Source of the DNA: Cotesia glomerata
Lineage: Eukaryota; Arthropoda; Insecta; Hymenoptera; Braconidae
Direction: 5' to 3'
DNA: 64,000 nucleotides
NCBI RefSeq assembly: GCF_020080835.1
Contig: NC_058163.1
Location: 4,499,318-4,563,317 of the forward strand
The notes beneath the pieces were generated by a model. That model saw only the letters and a program-made list of their open reading frames with translations, made no database searches and was not told the origin of the DNA. Positions 46,326 to 59,634 of the stretch are shown one piece after another (positions within the stretch are counted from its first letter, which is position 1; each line of letters begins with the position of its first letter). The translations under genes and the position numbers were made by a program.

Positions 46326-47312
46326 TAGAAGGATTTAGTAATAAAATTTTTTATTATACCCATCAATATTATTTGTTACAGTTTAATAAATGATTTCTTC
46401 ACACGGAAAAAAGAAAACTCGAAAAATTACAGTATAAAATGTAAAATCGGTCCCGTCGTAATTAAAATTAGAAAAATTACAGTTTGAAATAACATTTTTC
46501 TAAATTCAATTTTTTAATTTAATATTGAGAGCTCTCAGTGTAAATATTACATTCTACAATATAATTCTTATAAAATCTGTAATAATTATAATCTGAAACT
46601 GTAATTTTTCCATCACGAAGCGCCACGTTGCATTATATACTGTAATTTTTCGAGTTTTCTTTTTTTCGTGCAGATAAACAAAGCCTTATTACATCGAAAT
46701 AAATATTTATTTCCACCAAATAATATTTAGTAACAGGTACTAAATATTTCTTTGGTAAGTATTGTCGGTAGATGGATATGCTTTAATTTCAATGTTTATA
46801 TGATACATAACCAATTCATTGACTTAGATTATTTTATTCAGCTCGATTTTGGGAGATTTATCAAACTTTTGAAAACATACATACTCCCAATAAATGACTT
46901 CTATTTATGTTTTTTCTCAGTTGAGTTTAGTTTACATTTTTCAATTTGTCTATTATTGGCATGTTAAAAACTTGTTTAATTTTAAATTTTATAAATGTCT
47001 CAAACAAAAAAATATAATTTAATGAAATTCTTTTCTTTATAATACCTTCTATTTTTACTTAAAATTATTTATTTTTATTATTTTAATATATTTAAAGTTA
47101 AAAAGCTAGGTTACACGCTAAAATTAGTTAAAAAATTAATTTCTTTGATACCAATAAATGATTTATTGAGTACCAATAAAAATTTGTTAAATACTGCTAA
47201 ATATTTATTTGGTGGAACTAAATGGGCTTTAATAAATGATTTAGTACCTATTACTAAATATTTGATAATGAAAGGTTTGTTACTAAATCTTATTAAATAG
47301 AACTAAATCCTT
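46326..47312 (+). mobile_element. Inverted-repeat element M, containing L
   Basis: Left AGAAGGATTTAGTAATAA and right ACTAAATCCTTCT form an inverted pair (13 bases). Inside, words such as ACTAAATATTT and AAATATTTAGT are reiterated. It abuts the right end of B5. No ORF of note. Confidence 0.65.
46402..46670. mobile_element. Miniature element L inside M
   Basis: 269 bp with inverted ends CACGGAAAAAAGAAAACTCG (left) and the complement of CACGAAAAAAAGAAAACTCG (right), extending about 32 bases with one mismatch. The next internal words (GAAAAATTACAGT) also pair. It belongs with Y, Z and V to a set of elements with CACGGAAAA-like ends. Confidence 0.88.
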
Positions 47313-47550
47313 CTATCAGTGTATTCTTTGTGTTTTTCTCTAAATTTGATACTTTTGAAGATATCATAAGATGAATCAAATTTTTAAACAGTTAATTGTT
47401 CATATCTTAGAAACAATTGGTCTGATTAAAAAATATTTCGACTAAAATTTATAGCAAATTTAATGATCTATAAAAAAGTACTCGTTGCATTTTTCTTTAA
47501 AATTGATAGTTTCAATGTAACCGACTAAAAATAAAAATACAAAGGCATAA
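47313..47550 (+). repeat. Repeat P fragment
   Basis: Two P-like phrases: TTTGATACTTTTGAAGATATC at 47345 and ATAGCAAATTTAATGATC followed by AAAAAGTACTCGTTGCATTT near 47452-47492. Confidence 0.5.
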
Positions 47551-48390
47551 TAATAATTTCCGAGAATCGTAAAAATTAGAACAAAGGAAAATGTTTGCAC
47601 AACCTGAAAGCGAAATAAATGAAATAAGAGTAAGTATTCATAAATTGGCTGTTGATTTAAATGAAAAAATAATACCGGATGAAAGATTAACGAGACAAAC
47701 GTTTTTAATGGTTGAGTTAATGGTGACATGTTTGCTAAAGTTATGTGCCTATGACGACATGTCGACAGTGTGTTAATGTTAATACAAGAGCAGGAGTTGA
47801 TACACGGATGTGTGATGTGCGGTTATATTTATCGACGTTTGAGAATTGGAGATGGTTAAAGATGGAAGGAATCACATAGGCGTCAGCGGCTGTGTCGAGA
47901 CGTCGTGAAAGATGCAGCTGAGTACGAAAGTTGAGACTAAAAGCGCCCAAGAGAACCGAGTTTAAATAAAGCCCGCATATGTGGGTCAGTCGGTGGTGGC
48001 AAGGTATTACGCAAGCATCCAAGTCCATCCTAGTACATCTCAGACAACAAGATATACTTGTAAAACTCCGCCGACAAAACTTTTCTCGGTTAACATCATC
48101 ATCAAATTATTCTTCCATTATTTAACTTTAACTTTTAGTTTTTATTTTACCCGAACTCCTGCGGACTTTTAATGCTTCTGCTTTATTCATTTACTATTTT
48201 ATTTTCTCTACTTCGTGTTCTAAGTACCCCGCAGTTTTTATAATATGTTATGGTTAATATTTATGTCAGTTTTATTATCAACTCAGATTAAAACCAGATC
48301 ATTCTTTAATTACTACATATTTTGGACTAAGACTTATTATTTTTCGCCGATAACTCAAAAACTATTGAGTTAAGGAAAAAATTATTCACG
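47551..48390. other. Low-copy tract with a short open frame
   Basis: A 61-codon ATG-initiated frame at 47591-47776 (begins MFAQPESEINEIRVSIHKL) has amphipathic-helix character but no homologue I recognise, and it contains a donor-like AGA|GTAAGT at 47626-47634. It could be an exon fragment or chance. Beyond 48340 a short P phrase (TTCGCCGATAACTCAAAAAC) appears. Confidence 0.35.
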
Positions 48391-48537
48391 AAAAGAAAAT
48401 TGAAGGAATTTTCACTATTTTACTATTGTAATTTTTATTAAATAAAATAGTAACGGTGGACTATACTTCTCATTTAATAATTTTTACGATCTACTATTGT
48501 AAATTTTATCCAACAAACAAGACCAGCAAGAGACTTA

Positions 48538-49195
48538 AAAAAAGTTTGGAAAATCCAAAAGTGCACGCCTCATAACGCTCATTTATTTTTTAAGAAAAAA
48601 TAAATTGTGTAACTGATAAAAAAAAAGAAAATTATAATTAAGTAATTTCTTACAGAGTACTTTTTTTTTTTTAAATATCAGCGCCCTTTTTTCTTGTTAT
48701 ATGCGTACGCAGTCTAAAAAAATCTAGCTTTATCAAGTGGCGCCATAGTTTTCACGTGACAAATAAGAAAAATTCGTTTGTCTTTGTACGGTTATATCGT
48801 AATCAATTTTAATAAAAATTCAATTTAAAAAAAAAAATACGTAAACTAGGCTACTGATATGAAATACGGACCCAGTTCATCGCATTCGTAAACTAATAAA
48901 AAAGGTCCGGTCTTGAAATATCAATTTGTTCGGGAGTAATCATTGGTACATCCAAAATGGGGTGACATCCGGACGTCCGCGTAAAATTTTTTTCAAAACG
49001 TTTTTTTTTTCAAAATAGCTACATGAAATGATTTTAGAAAGTAAAAGATGGTTTGATTTAAGTGATTTCTCCGTGTACATCTACTTATATTATTGTATAA
49101 GTGTAATATGGTTGTGATAGAAACATTTAAAGATCACAAAATTGCTTGACTTTGACGAGTCGAGTATATAGCGCTTCGCGCTATGAGGCGTGCAA
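48538..49195 (+). mobile_element. Element D, copy 2
   Basis: Colinear with D1 (4089-4770) in the same orientation: GCACGCCTCATAACGC at the left, GCGCTATGAGGCGTGC at the right, and shared GGTGACATCCGGACGTCC inside. Differences are small, mostly A/T run lengths, plus loss of a short CACAACCTCACGC stretch near the right end. Confidence 0.85.
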
Positions 49196-49383
49196 AAGTT
49201 GAATACAATAGAGCAAATTATACAAGATGTGTTAGTTAACTTTACAATTCAACTATTGTAAAAATTGACAGGAGAAATCACTGGAGGTTATATCTCTGGA
49301 GGAGAAATCACTGGAGGGAAAGAGATAGGAGGTTGGACTAATTGGTACCTTCGCAGTAGCCGAAAAAAGAATTCGGAATTTTC

Positions 49384-49452
49384 GCCCTATCCGGGAATCG
49401 AACCCAGAACTCTAAGTTACTAGCCAGAGACTCTCCCTCTATGCTATCCGAA
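49384..49452 (-). repeat. tRNA-like relic inside Z
   Basis: Minus strand: A-box-like ATAGCATAGAGGGAGAG, then a T-arm CTGGG TTCGATT CCCGG with the canonical B-box GGTTCGATTCC, then ATAGGGC. The acceptor strands do not pair and the anticodon arm is irregular. Read as a tRNA-derived SINE head or decayed pseudogene, similar in kind to 11530-11590. Confidence 0.6.
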
Positions 49453-49818
49453 GTAAACTACTATTAATGACCTTCAGTATTTACATAAACTCGGAGTCTA
49501 GCACTGTGCATGGCCATCACTCACACTAATTGAAAAACATTCCAATTCAACTATTATAAAATTTGATATACTTCTATTGGAAAGATACAGAGGCAGCAGT
49601 GGAAATTTTAATCTCTTACTTTTTACAATAGGCATATCGTATTTTTTCTAATCGAATTTAATACAATAATTATTGGGTGAAATTACAGTAGTAAGTTGTA
49701 AAATTTCATGAATAAATAGTTAATTTTTTTCTTCAATATTTGACCGTTATTAGTAATGAAGGTATAGTTCAGCTTTACAATAGTTGTACCGTAAATTTTC
49801 TCAGATATTTTTTTCCGT

Positions 49819-50711
49819 GTACACGGAAAAAAGTAAACTGTAAAATTCACCAGGATTCCGGTTAATTTTTATAGTTTCAAACAGTACAGCGGAAATCGAG
49901 GTGGCACAAATGTAAATATTACACAGTAAAAAATTTTTCGTCATTGTGTAGAGTGTTAAAATTTGTGAGTTGAATATTACACTTTAGTGTGTGGAATTTA
50001 TGACTTTCATGTGTTGATTTAATGATGTAACACACTAGAATGTTAAATTTTACACACTAGAGTGTAATATTCAACACACAAATTTTAACACTCTACACAA
50101 TGACGAAAAATTTTTTACTGTGTACAGAACTTAATGTAGAAAGTGTAAAAGTCTAAAAGTGTAAAAGTGTAAAAGTTTCAAACAGTAAAAATTGCCGTTT
50201 CAATTTATAGTCTATACTATGTGGAGAAGGGGAAGGTTTCACACTCGGAGAATTTAACATTTGAAACAGTATAAATTCTACTCTTGAAATATATATATTT
50301 TACCAGTCCAAGTTAGTCAATAATTATAGTTCGATTTTTAGCGTTGCGTTTCAAATTTACTATTTTACTTTGTAAATATTGACGTTGCTTGTATTGGAAA
50401 TTTAGTAACTGTGGTTTATATTTTTTACATATCATGCGATCATTTTTTAGGTACGAAATGATAAATATCAAAGTCAAAATTCTTAATTATTATACTTTAA
50501 CATTTTCGACTTTCACATAGCAAATATTATTGTTTGAAATAGTATTTTCTTCCATGTAAATAATAAATTGTAGCATTTAAATGATAAATATTATAAATTG
50601 ATTGTGAAAATCACGATTTTTCTCTATGAAATGATAATTTTTACCAGTTGATCATTACTTATTCTTATTATAAATCGACTATTATTTATTACAGTTTACC
50701 TTTTTCCGTGT
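49819..50711. mobile_element. Inverted-repeat element Y, containing a palindrome
   Basis: Left ACACGGAAAAAAGTAAACTG and right (complement) ACACGGAAAAAGGTAAACTG, continuing TAA, form a good inverted pair. Internal phrases (TTTCAAACAGTA, AAATTTAC) recur. It directly abuts Z (CCGTGT|ACACGG), and P resumes at its right end. Confidence 0.75.
49922..50122. mobile_element. Near-perfect palindromic element with TA duplication
   Basis: 201 bp bounded by CACAGTAAAAAATTTTTCGT and its complement, with TA on both sides (49920-49921 and 50123-50124). Arms run about 76 bases with about two mismatches (for example GTGAGTTGAA versus GTGTGTTGAA) around a ~50 bp loop. The near-identity suggests recent insertion. 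No coding content. Confidence 0.9.
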
Positions 50712-51074
50712 AGAAGACTTTTTCTATATAGCAAGAAATTCGCTACAAAATTTATTGAACCAATTTTTGATCGGAGCAATTGTTTCAAAGATATGACCAA
50801 TTAAGCATTTATATAAATTTAAAAATGTGGTCTTTTATTATAGTTTCAATTTCATATTTTTTAAAATAACTTAAAAACTATCAACATTAGAAAAAAATGT
50901 TAAGACTTTTTTTGTAGAGCAGAAAATTTGCTACAATATTTGTGCAAAAATTTTTTAATCAGAGCAATAGTTTAAAAGATATGATCAACAGAATATTTAA
51001 GTAAGTTCAAAAATTTAATCTATCATTATACTTTTAATTTTATGTTTTTTGAAAGTAACTCAAAAAATAATTTT
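50712..51074 (+). repeat. Repeat P, two tandem phrases
   Basis: GCTACAAAATTTATTGAACC and GATCGGAGCAATTGTTTCAA followed by a second, diverged pass (GCTACAATATTTGTGC, AATCAGAGCAATAGTTTAAA). The same double arrangement occurs at 62540-62940. Confidence 0.6.
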
Positions 51075-53440
<2,366 letters not shown>

Positions 53441-53985
53441 ATTTTTTTTTGAAAAATTCAAAGAAACTTTTTTTTGTAGACTAGAGAATTTGCACTAACA
53501 AAACCCGTTTTAAAGCTCGATATCTCTGATACCCGAACAGTAACCATCAATTGAAAATTTTTCCACCCCCGAAAGCTCTGAAAAGCCCAACGGGATTTAA
53601 GAACAAAATAAAAAACGAGCTTACGAAAAGTTTAACGTGTTTATTCCCAAAGATTGTAGCAATCGGATAAAGCTTGAGAAAAAAAATGAGTACCGATCGA
53701 TGTGTGAATTATCGAGGGTTGTTTCTGCGTGAAATGGTGTTTCGTGACCCGACCCTTGACCTTACGTGACCACCGAGATTCTGATTGGTCACGGTGAAAA
53801 AAGTCTCGAAAATCTCCAGTGGTTTCTAAAGAACGCAAACAGTTTATTTATATACTAAAATATTTTAGCCCTCAGTGAATTGAGTCGTCTAATATTTCAT
53901 CGAATTTGTACTCGATGAAATAACGCTTAAATAAATAATTTATTTTTACGATTATTATTACTGTTTTTATAAATTCAATACTTAC
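53441..53985. other. Probable intron just downstream of the small exon
   Basis: 53441-53530 has P-like phrases (TTTTTTTTGTAGACTAGAGA, GATATCTCTGATAC). The remainder is unique, moderate GC. In minus sense it follows the GTAAGTATTG donor of the exon at 54048-53986. Confidence 0.45.
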
Positions 53986-54048
53986 GGAATTAATGGCTGT
54001 CATGCTGCCAAGACGAGCAGGAGCTGTATCCACTAGCCCGCTGTCACT
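53986..54048 (-). CDS. Small internal coding exon, 21 codons, unidentified gene
   Basis: On the minus strand the acceptor is TTATTTTTATTTCATTGCAG, with a clear T-rich tract, and the donor is AATTCC|GTAAGTATTG. The 63 nt between are open in only one frame, reading SDSGLVDTAPARL...MTAINS; the other two frames meet TAG or TGA. It is phase 0 at both ends and adds exactly 21 residues, so it could be skipped without frameshift. The peptide is Ser/Ala-rich with an acidic-Ser-Gly start. No domain recognised. The downstream partner in this window would be the exon at 5169-4911, which also begins in phase 0. GC content is well above the flanking intron. Confidence 0.7.
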
Positions 54049-55849
54049 CTGCAATGAAATAAAAATAAATATTATTTATTTTGTTAATTTTAATTATAAT
54101 TTTTGTAAACAGCTGCTACGTCAATTTTATTTAATTAACTCAATACTTTTATTAACAAGTTCGCTTTACAATTTCATCATGATTTGCGAACTGAGTGAAA
54201 ATTGAGTTAAAATTAGTTAGAAAATTTTCTACATGTTACACCTCCCACTGGAAAATAGTCAACAGATAAAACTTCCCGCTTTGAAAATGAATGATTGAAG
54301 TTATTCTTTTTTTGGCGCGTTTGAATGAAAGTGAAATTTGTGAGCTGCGCCCGCATTATGTCCCAAAAAAGCGACATAGTATCCACAAAGTATCCAACGA
54401 AACGTTGTTATTTTCAAGTTCGATAGAAATACGATTTAATATGAAATATATTATTCATATTAATAATCAATTCTAAAAAATGGTCAACTAAATATTTTAG
54501 TTTTTATTTAACTTGGTAATAATTTCTTTTAAATTCATATTTTTTTAAAAATAATAATAATTTCGTGAATTAAAATATTTGAACTAAAATATAAATATTG
54601 TAGTACCTATTATATTTAGATATTTTTTTTTTTGAGTTCATAATTTTTTAATATAGACTTAACCATTTTGTTTGTCGAATCTAGTATTTCTATCCATATT
54701 TTTTTAAATTTATATTATAAACCATTTTAACAATTTTCCGGAATTTTATTGGAAACAAAATCTAGTTTTTTACTACAATATTTGTGAGTCTATTAATTCA
54801 TGTAATTAATATTATTTTTGAAAAAATATTAATTAAAAAGATCTTATCAATACGTTAAATAATAAATAAAGAAATGAAATAAAGAAACATATATTTTAAC
54901 TTAATAATTAAAATATTTTATAATTATCAATTATAAACTATTGATACTTTGCAACTCTAAAATTAGTTGATTCACAAAAATCTTAAATATTATTGAAATA
55001 AATTTATATAATAATTGATGATGTTATATTTATACGGTATAGCTAAATTTTTACTGTAATTAAACCTTTTTGATTGTTTTTAATATTTTTCTTCTATCAT
55101 TTTTTGATTTTTTTTCTTCAAAATTTTTTTTCTTGTGCTAAAGAATTATAACTTCTGACTCGTGTATATAAGTACACACACTATTTTTTTTTTTTTTTTT
55201 TAAGTAAGAAGTTATTTCGATTCGATTTCAAGAATAAAATTTAATTAACCAATTTAAAATCGAGCGTTTAAAATTTATAGTGATTTAAAAATTTCTAAAT
55301 AATTGTCTCTAAAATTTTTTTAGTAGCAAAAATTAAATTGTCACTAATAAATCGAAAAAATACATAAAGTGACAACAGTTACAATTAAAATTACGGATAA
55401 TAAAAAAAAAATAATCGGATTAAAATAATAACTGAAAATTAAATAGCAAGTGATTGTTTGACTGAGGACAAAGCTCGGAGCTTTCTCTGAATTATCAATC
55501 GCAGAATTATCTGAAGTTTCAGTCAGATTGTTAATTAAAATTGCACGAGTAAAATGTTCTTATAGGATAAAGCGGTGAGCGGGTTCGTCAAATTAAACCA
55601 TTAATTATTAGAGACTTCACCGCACGGCACAGGTGGTCTCGGATCGAACTGTCGGATGGTGGTATAGATAAAAATTTGAAATAAAAAACCTGATCCTCTT
55701 ATATCTATATATAATATCTATTATGTCTGACAATTTATTTATCGGTAGGTGAACTACTAGTTGAATAAATGAAAAAAGTAATGCCGCAAGAAATCCATTA
55801 GTGAGGAGGTATTTAATTTTCTCAGTTTTAGGATATATATTACTTCAAG
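54049..55849. other. Very AT-rich tract upstream of the small exon
   Basis: Contains the acceptor's pyrimidine tract, a K-like fragment from 54271, and otherwise simple AT-rich sequence with long A and T runs (for example 55182-55201). No coding signal. Confidence 0.45.
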
Positions 55850-57420
55850 TATTAATGGTATAGTATTAGGTTCTTTTTCATCGTCTATTAAAATTCTATT
55901 AATAATAGATAGATCTATTAATAATAACGAAAAATTGTATTGTTAGTTATTACAAAATTTTAGAAATTACAAAATCAAGGAAAATCGCTCTTGATCATCA
56001 ATACAGGATTTTCACAAAAATGTCAATAATCCATTGAAATTCTATTAGACTATTGAAATTCCATTATTGATGGAAAAATTCTATCAATTATAGAAAATGA
56101 TACTAATTAATGAGCATAGCATTTTTTTATGAAAATTCTAATCTATTAAAATTCTATTAATCCATTAAAATTCTATTATTAGTAGACTATTCTATTAATA
56201 TTGGAAAATGTGACTAGTTGATCAATATGACATTTTTAACAAATTTGTAAATGATCTATTAAAGGTCTATTAGTTCTTTATTATTTGAAACATCCTATCC
56301 ATTAAAATTCTATTATTAATAGAAAATTCGATTATTAATAAAAAATTCTGTTATTAATAGAAAATTTCATTTTTATAGAAAATGATATTTGACAAACATA
56401 ACTTTTTTTTAGGAAAATTCTAATCTACTAAAATTTCATTAATCCATTAAAATTCCATTATTAATGGAAAATTTAATAGATACAAAAAAAAGTTACTAAA
56501 TGATAAAAATCAAATTATTTATATAAATTTTAATCCTTTTTGAAATTCTCTCAATCCATTAAAATTCTATCGTTGATAGAAAATTCTGTTTTTAATAGAA
56601 AATAATACTTGACTCACATAACTCATTTTTAGGAAAATTCTGATCTACTAAAATTCCATTTATCGATAAAAATTCCATTATTAATGGAAAATCAAATAAA
56701 TATAAAAAAATGTTACTAATTGATAAAAATCAAATTATTTATATAAATTTGAACCCTTTTTCAAATCGTCTCAATCCATTAAAATTTCATTTTATATAGA
56801 AAATGATACTCGATTAAAATAATTTTTTTTTTAATGAAAATTCTAATCTATTAAAATTCTATTAATCCATTAAAATTCCATTATTAATAAACTATTCTAT
56901 TGATATTGAAAAATGAGACTAATAGATCGATATGACATTTTTAACAAATTTTTCAATTATCTATTAAAAGTATATATTCGTTAAGTATATTATTAGTTTA
57001 TCATCATTCCAAGCATTCTATCCATTAAAATTCTATTATTGATAGAAAATTCTATTATTAATAAAAAATTCTGTTATTTATAGAAAATTTCATTTTTTAT
57101 AGAAAAAGATACTTGACCAACATAAATTTTTTTTCAGGAAAATTCTAATCTACTAAAATTCCATTAATCCATTAAAATTCTATTGTTAATAGAAAATTCT
57201 GTTTTTAATAGAAAATTTTATTTTTTATAGAAAATAATACTCGACTAACAAAACTTGTTTTAAGAAAAATTCTCATCTACTAAAATTCTATAAATCCATC
57301 AAAATTCCATTATTAATGAAAAATTGAATAAACAAAAAAAAATGTCACTATAAATAAAAATAAAATTTTTAATAAAAATCTCAACTTTTTATTGAAATTT
57401 TCTCAATCGATTAAAAAAAC
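55850..57420 (+). repeat. AT-rich satellite-like array of ATTAAAATTCTATTA units
   Basis: The phrase CCATTAAAATTCTATTA or its complement recurs throughout. On a larger scale, CTAATCTACTAAAATT-type headers recur near 56138, 56430, 56640, 56842, 57144 and 57273, with spacing of about 130-300 bp. The words ATTAATGGAA and ATTCTATTAATAG make local inverted pairs. No coding frame. Confidence 0.8.
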
Positions 57421-58149
57421 TCGATAATTTTTCAAACAAAGGAAAAAAAGCTCAGCTAGTAGTTTCGGTCTGTAGCTGCCATAGTTGACTGTGTAAATAA
57501 AATAGCTGTTGAAATGTAGACATGTTACAAGCATCTTTCCACACTAACGATCCCAATAAATAATTAGCGATACAATGTAGTCCTCGGAATAATAAAGCCG
57601 GCGTACTAAAGCTCAAGCTCAAACTCTCAAGCTCTATATTCCAGCATACTTTTAATTTACAAGTGCACTGAGGAAATAATATTACAAGATTTTAGTTGGG
57701 AATGTATCAGCAAAAAAGTTAGCTCTTGAGCTCGAGACTGCTAGAGTAAATCATTAGGATGCTGCAAGAACGAGAGAGCATAGAAATGATATTAAACTTG
57801 ACAAGACAAAGAAACCTCTTATTTCTTACTTCTTACTGCTTGCTTCTTATTCTTATTTTCTTTACTATTCCCGTTTTACCAGCATCTACTTCTACGAGAT
57901 ATTAACTATTTCGATCTCTCTAAATTAGACTAAACTTTAACACTCACAAAGGCTGTGTAGCGCAATGGTCAATAAAATTTTCATTTAACGACAGACCGCT
58001 TGCCAGAGAATCCATCTTGTAGTAAAACGAGGCATTAGTTAACTAAAGACCACTATAAACTAGTCTATGTTCTATATATGTTTTCCTTGTTTCACTTTTC
58101 GTTGTGCTTGCAGTTGTAATTGTGCATGTGATTTTCAAGGAAACAAATC
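57421..58149. other. Low-copy tract
   Basis: Moderate GC. A TAGCGCAATGGT word near 57959 resembles a Pol III A-box, but no B-box follows. No gene called. Confidence 0.4.
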
Positions 58150-58655
58150 TATGCCTGTCTTTTGTTATAATGTACATTTTTAATAATTTAAAATTATGGC
58201 TGATCTCATCAAAAATTTTTTTTAAATGATTAATTGCGATTTTAACATAAAAAGTATTTATAATAGCTTTTAATGCAGATTTTTCAAATTTTTCAAATTT
58301 TCTTAGAGGGACAAACACGATAACTTTTGAAAAAATAAATTTTTCAACTCAATTTATTTTTTAATCACCTCATCTGCCTTAAAGGAAAATACGGATTGAA
58401 AATTGCAGCTTAATGTTGTTTTGTTCCATTATAATTAATTTTTGTTCGGCTGGCAGTTGGAGAAATTTTATTTCCTTTGAGCAGTCATATAGAAAAATTT
58501 ATTTGTAAATAGAGCTTCAAGACAGCTGATACTGTACTGTAAATAAAATTTTTTATAATTTATTTGTAATTAAGTTATTAAAATTATTTTTTTAATTCAT
58601 GCTTATAGTTTAAAGCGAATAATTGCTATTTTTACGTAAAAAAGGGGTTTTAATG

Positions 58656-59344
58656 CACAGAAAAAAAGATTCACTTGAGCCCAGAAAATATTTTTCTTCC
58701 TAGTTATTTTCTTGAGCGAAAAAAAAAATGTTTTTTTGACACAAGAAATTTCGCTTATTCCAACAAAATTAACTCTCTTGCTTTAAGAAATACGTATCTT
58801 GATTCAAGAAAAATTATTTAAATCAAGAACATCTTGTTGTTTTGTGAAAATTCAGCCTCTTGCTTCAAAAAATTTAGTTCTTGATAAAAGTAAATTTTTT
58901 TGTCTTGAGAAAATTTCTCTCTTGCTCCAAAAAATTAAATATAAAGATAGAAGTAAATTTTTATTGACTAACATGTCAAATGGGAAGATCAAATAATATT
59001 GAATCATTTTTTTTCATTCAATATGTATAATTGCACGCTAAAATAATATAAAATGGGTGTCAAATATTCAAGAGAAAAATTTTCTCACGGTGAGATAATT
59101 TTTTTCTCAGCTGAAGTAGGTGGCGCTGCTTCCCTAAAGTATCTAAAAATCTTGATCAAATATAAAAATTTATTGTATCAAGTATTTATGATAATTTAAA
59201 TTACGAAAAAATTACTTCCACCAAGAATAGAATTTCAAGAAAAATTTTTACGTCGGCCAATACAACTTCGGTCTTCCTTTAAGCACCCGAAAATTTTCTG
59301 GAGCCAAGAATTTTGTTCTCCAGTGAAGTAATTTTTCCTTCTGT
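58656..59344 (+). mobile_element. Element B6 inserted in repeat C
   Basis: 689 bp copy, starts CACAGAAAAAAAGATTCAC and ends TTTTTCCTTCTGT. ATG stands on both sides (58653-58655 and 59345-59347). The neighbouring C units supply the empty site TTTTAATGGCTTATAG, so ATG is a genuine 3 bp target duplication. This gives the best definition of the family's ends. Confidence 0.92.
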
Positions 59345-59634
59345 ATGGCTTGTAGTGTAGATTTTTCAAATTTTTTTAGAGGGACAAACACGATAACTTT
59401 TGAAAAAATAAATTTTTCAACTCAATTTATTTTTTAATCCCCTCATCTATCTTAAAGGAAGTTACGGATGAATAATTGCAGCTTAATATTGTTTTGTTTA
59501 ATTATAAATAATTTTTATTCAGCTGGCGGAGAAATTTTCTGTTTTTGAGTAACCATATAGAAAAATTTATTTGTAAATAGAGCTTTAAAACAGCTGATAC
59601 TATGCTCATTGTATTTTCTGGCTGAACAAAAGTA

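Larger units (their letters stand above)
48391..49818. mobile_element. Element Z, containing D2 and a tRNA-like segment
   Basis: Left CACGAAAAGAAAATTGAAGG and right (complement) ACACGGAAAAAAATATCTG form weak inverted ends. ACTATTGTAA phrases recur at both sides. It interrupts repeat P, since the P phrase ending GAGTTAAGGAAAAAATTATT continues in sense only after Y at 50712. Boundaries are tentative. Confidence 0.5.

Noticed and set aside
57950..58020. tRNA-like start with A-box-like TAGCGCAATGGT
   Set aside because: No B-box, T-arm or cloverleaf follows.
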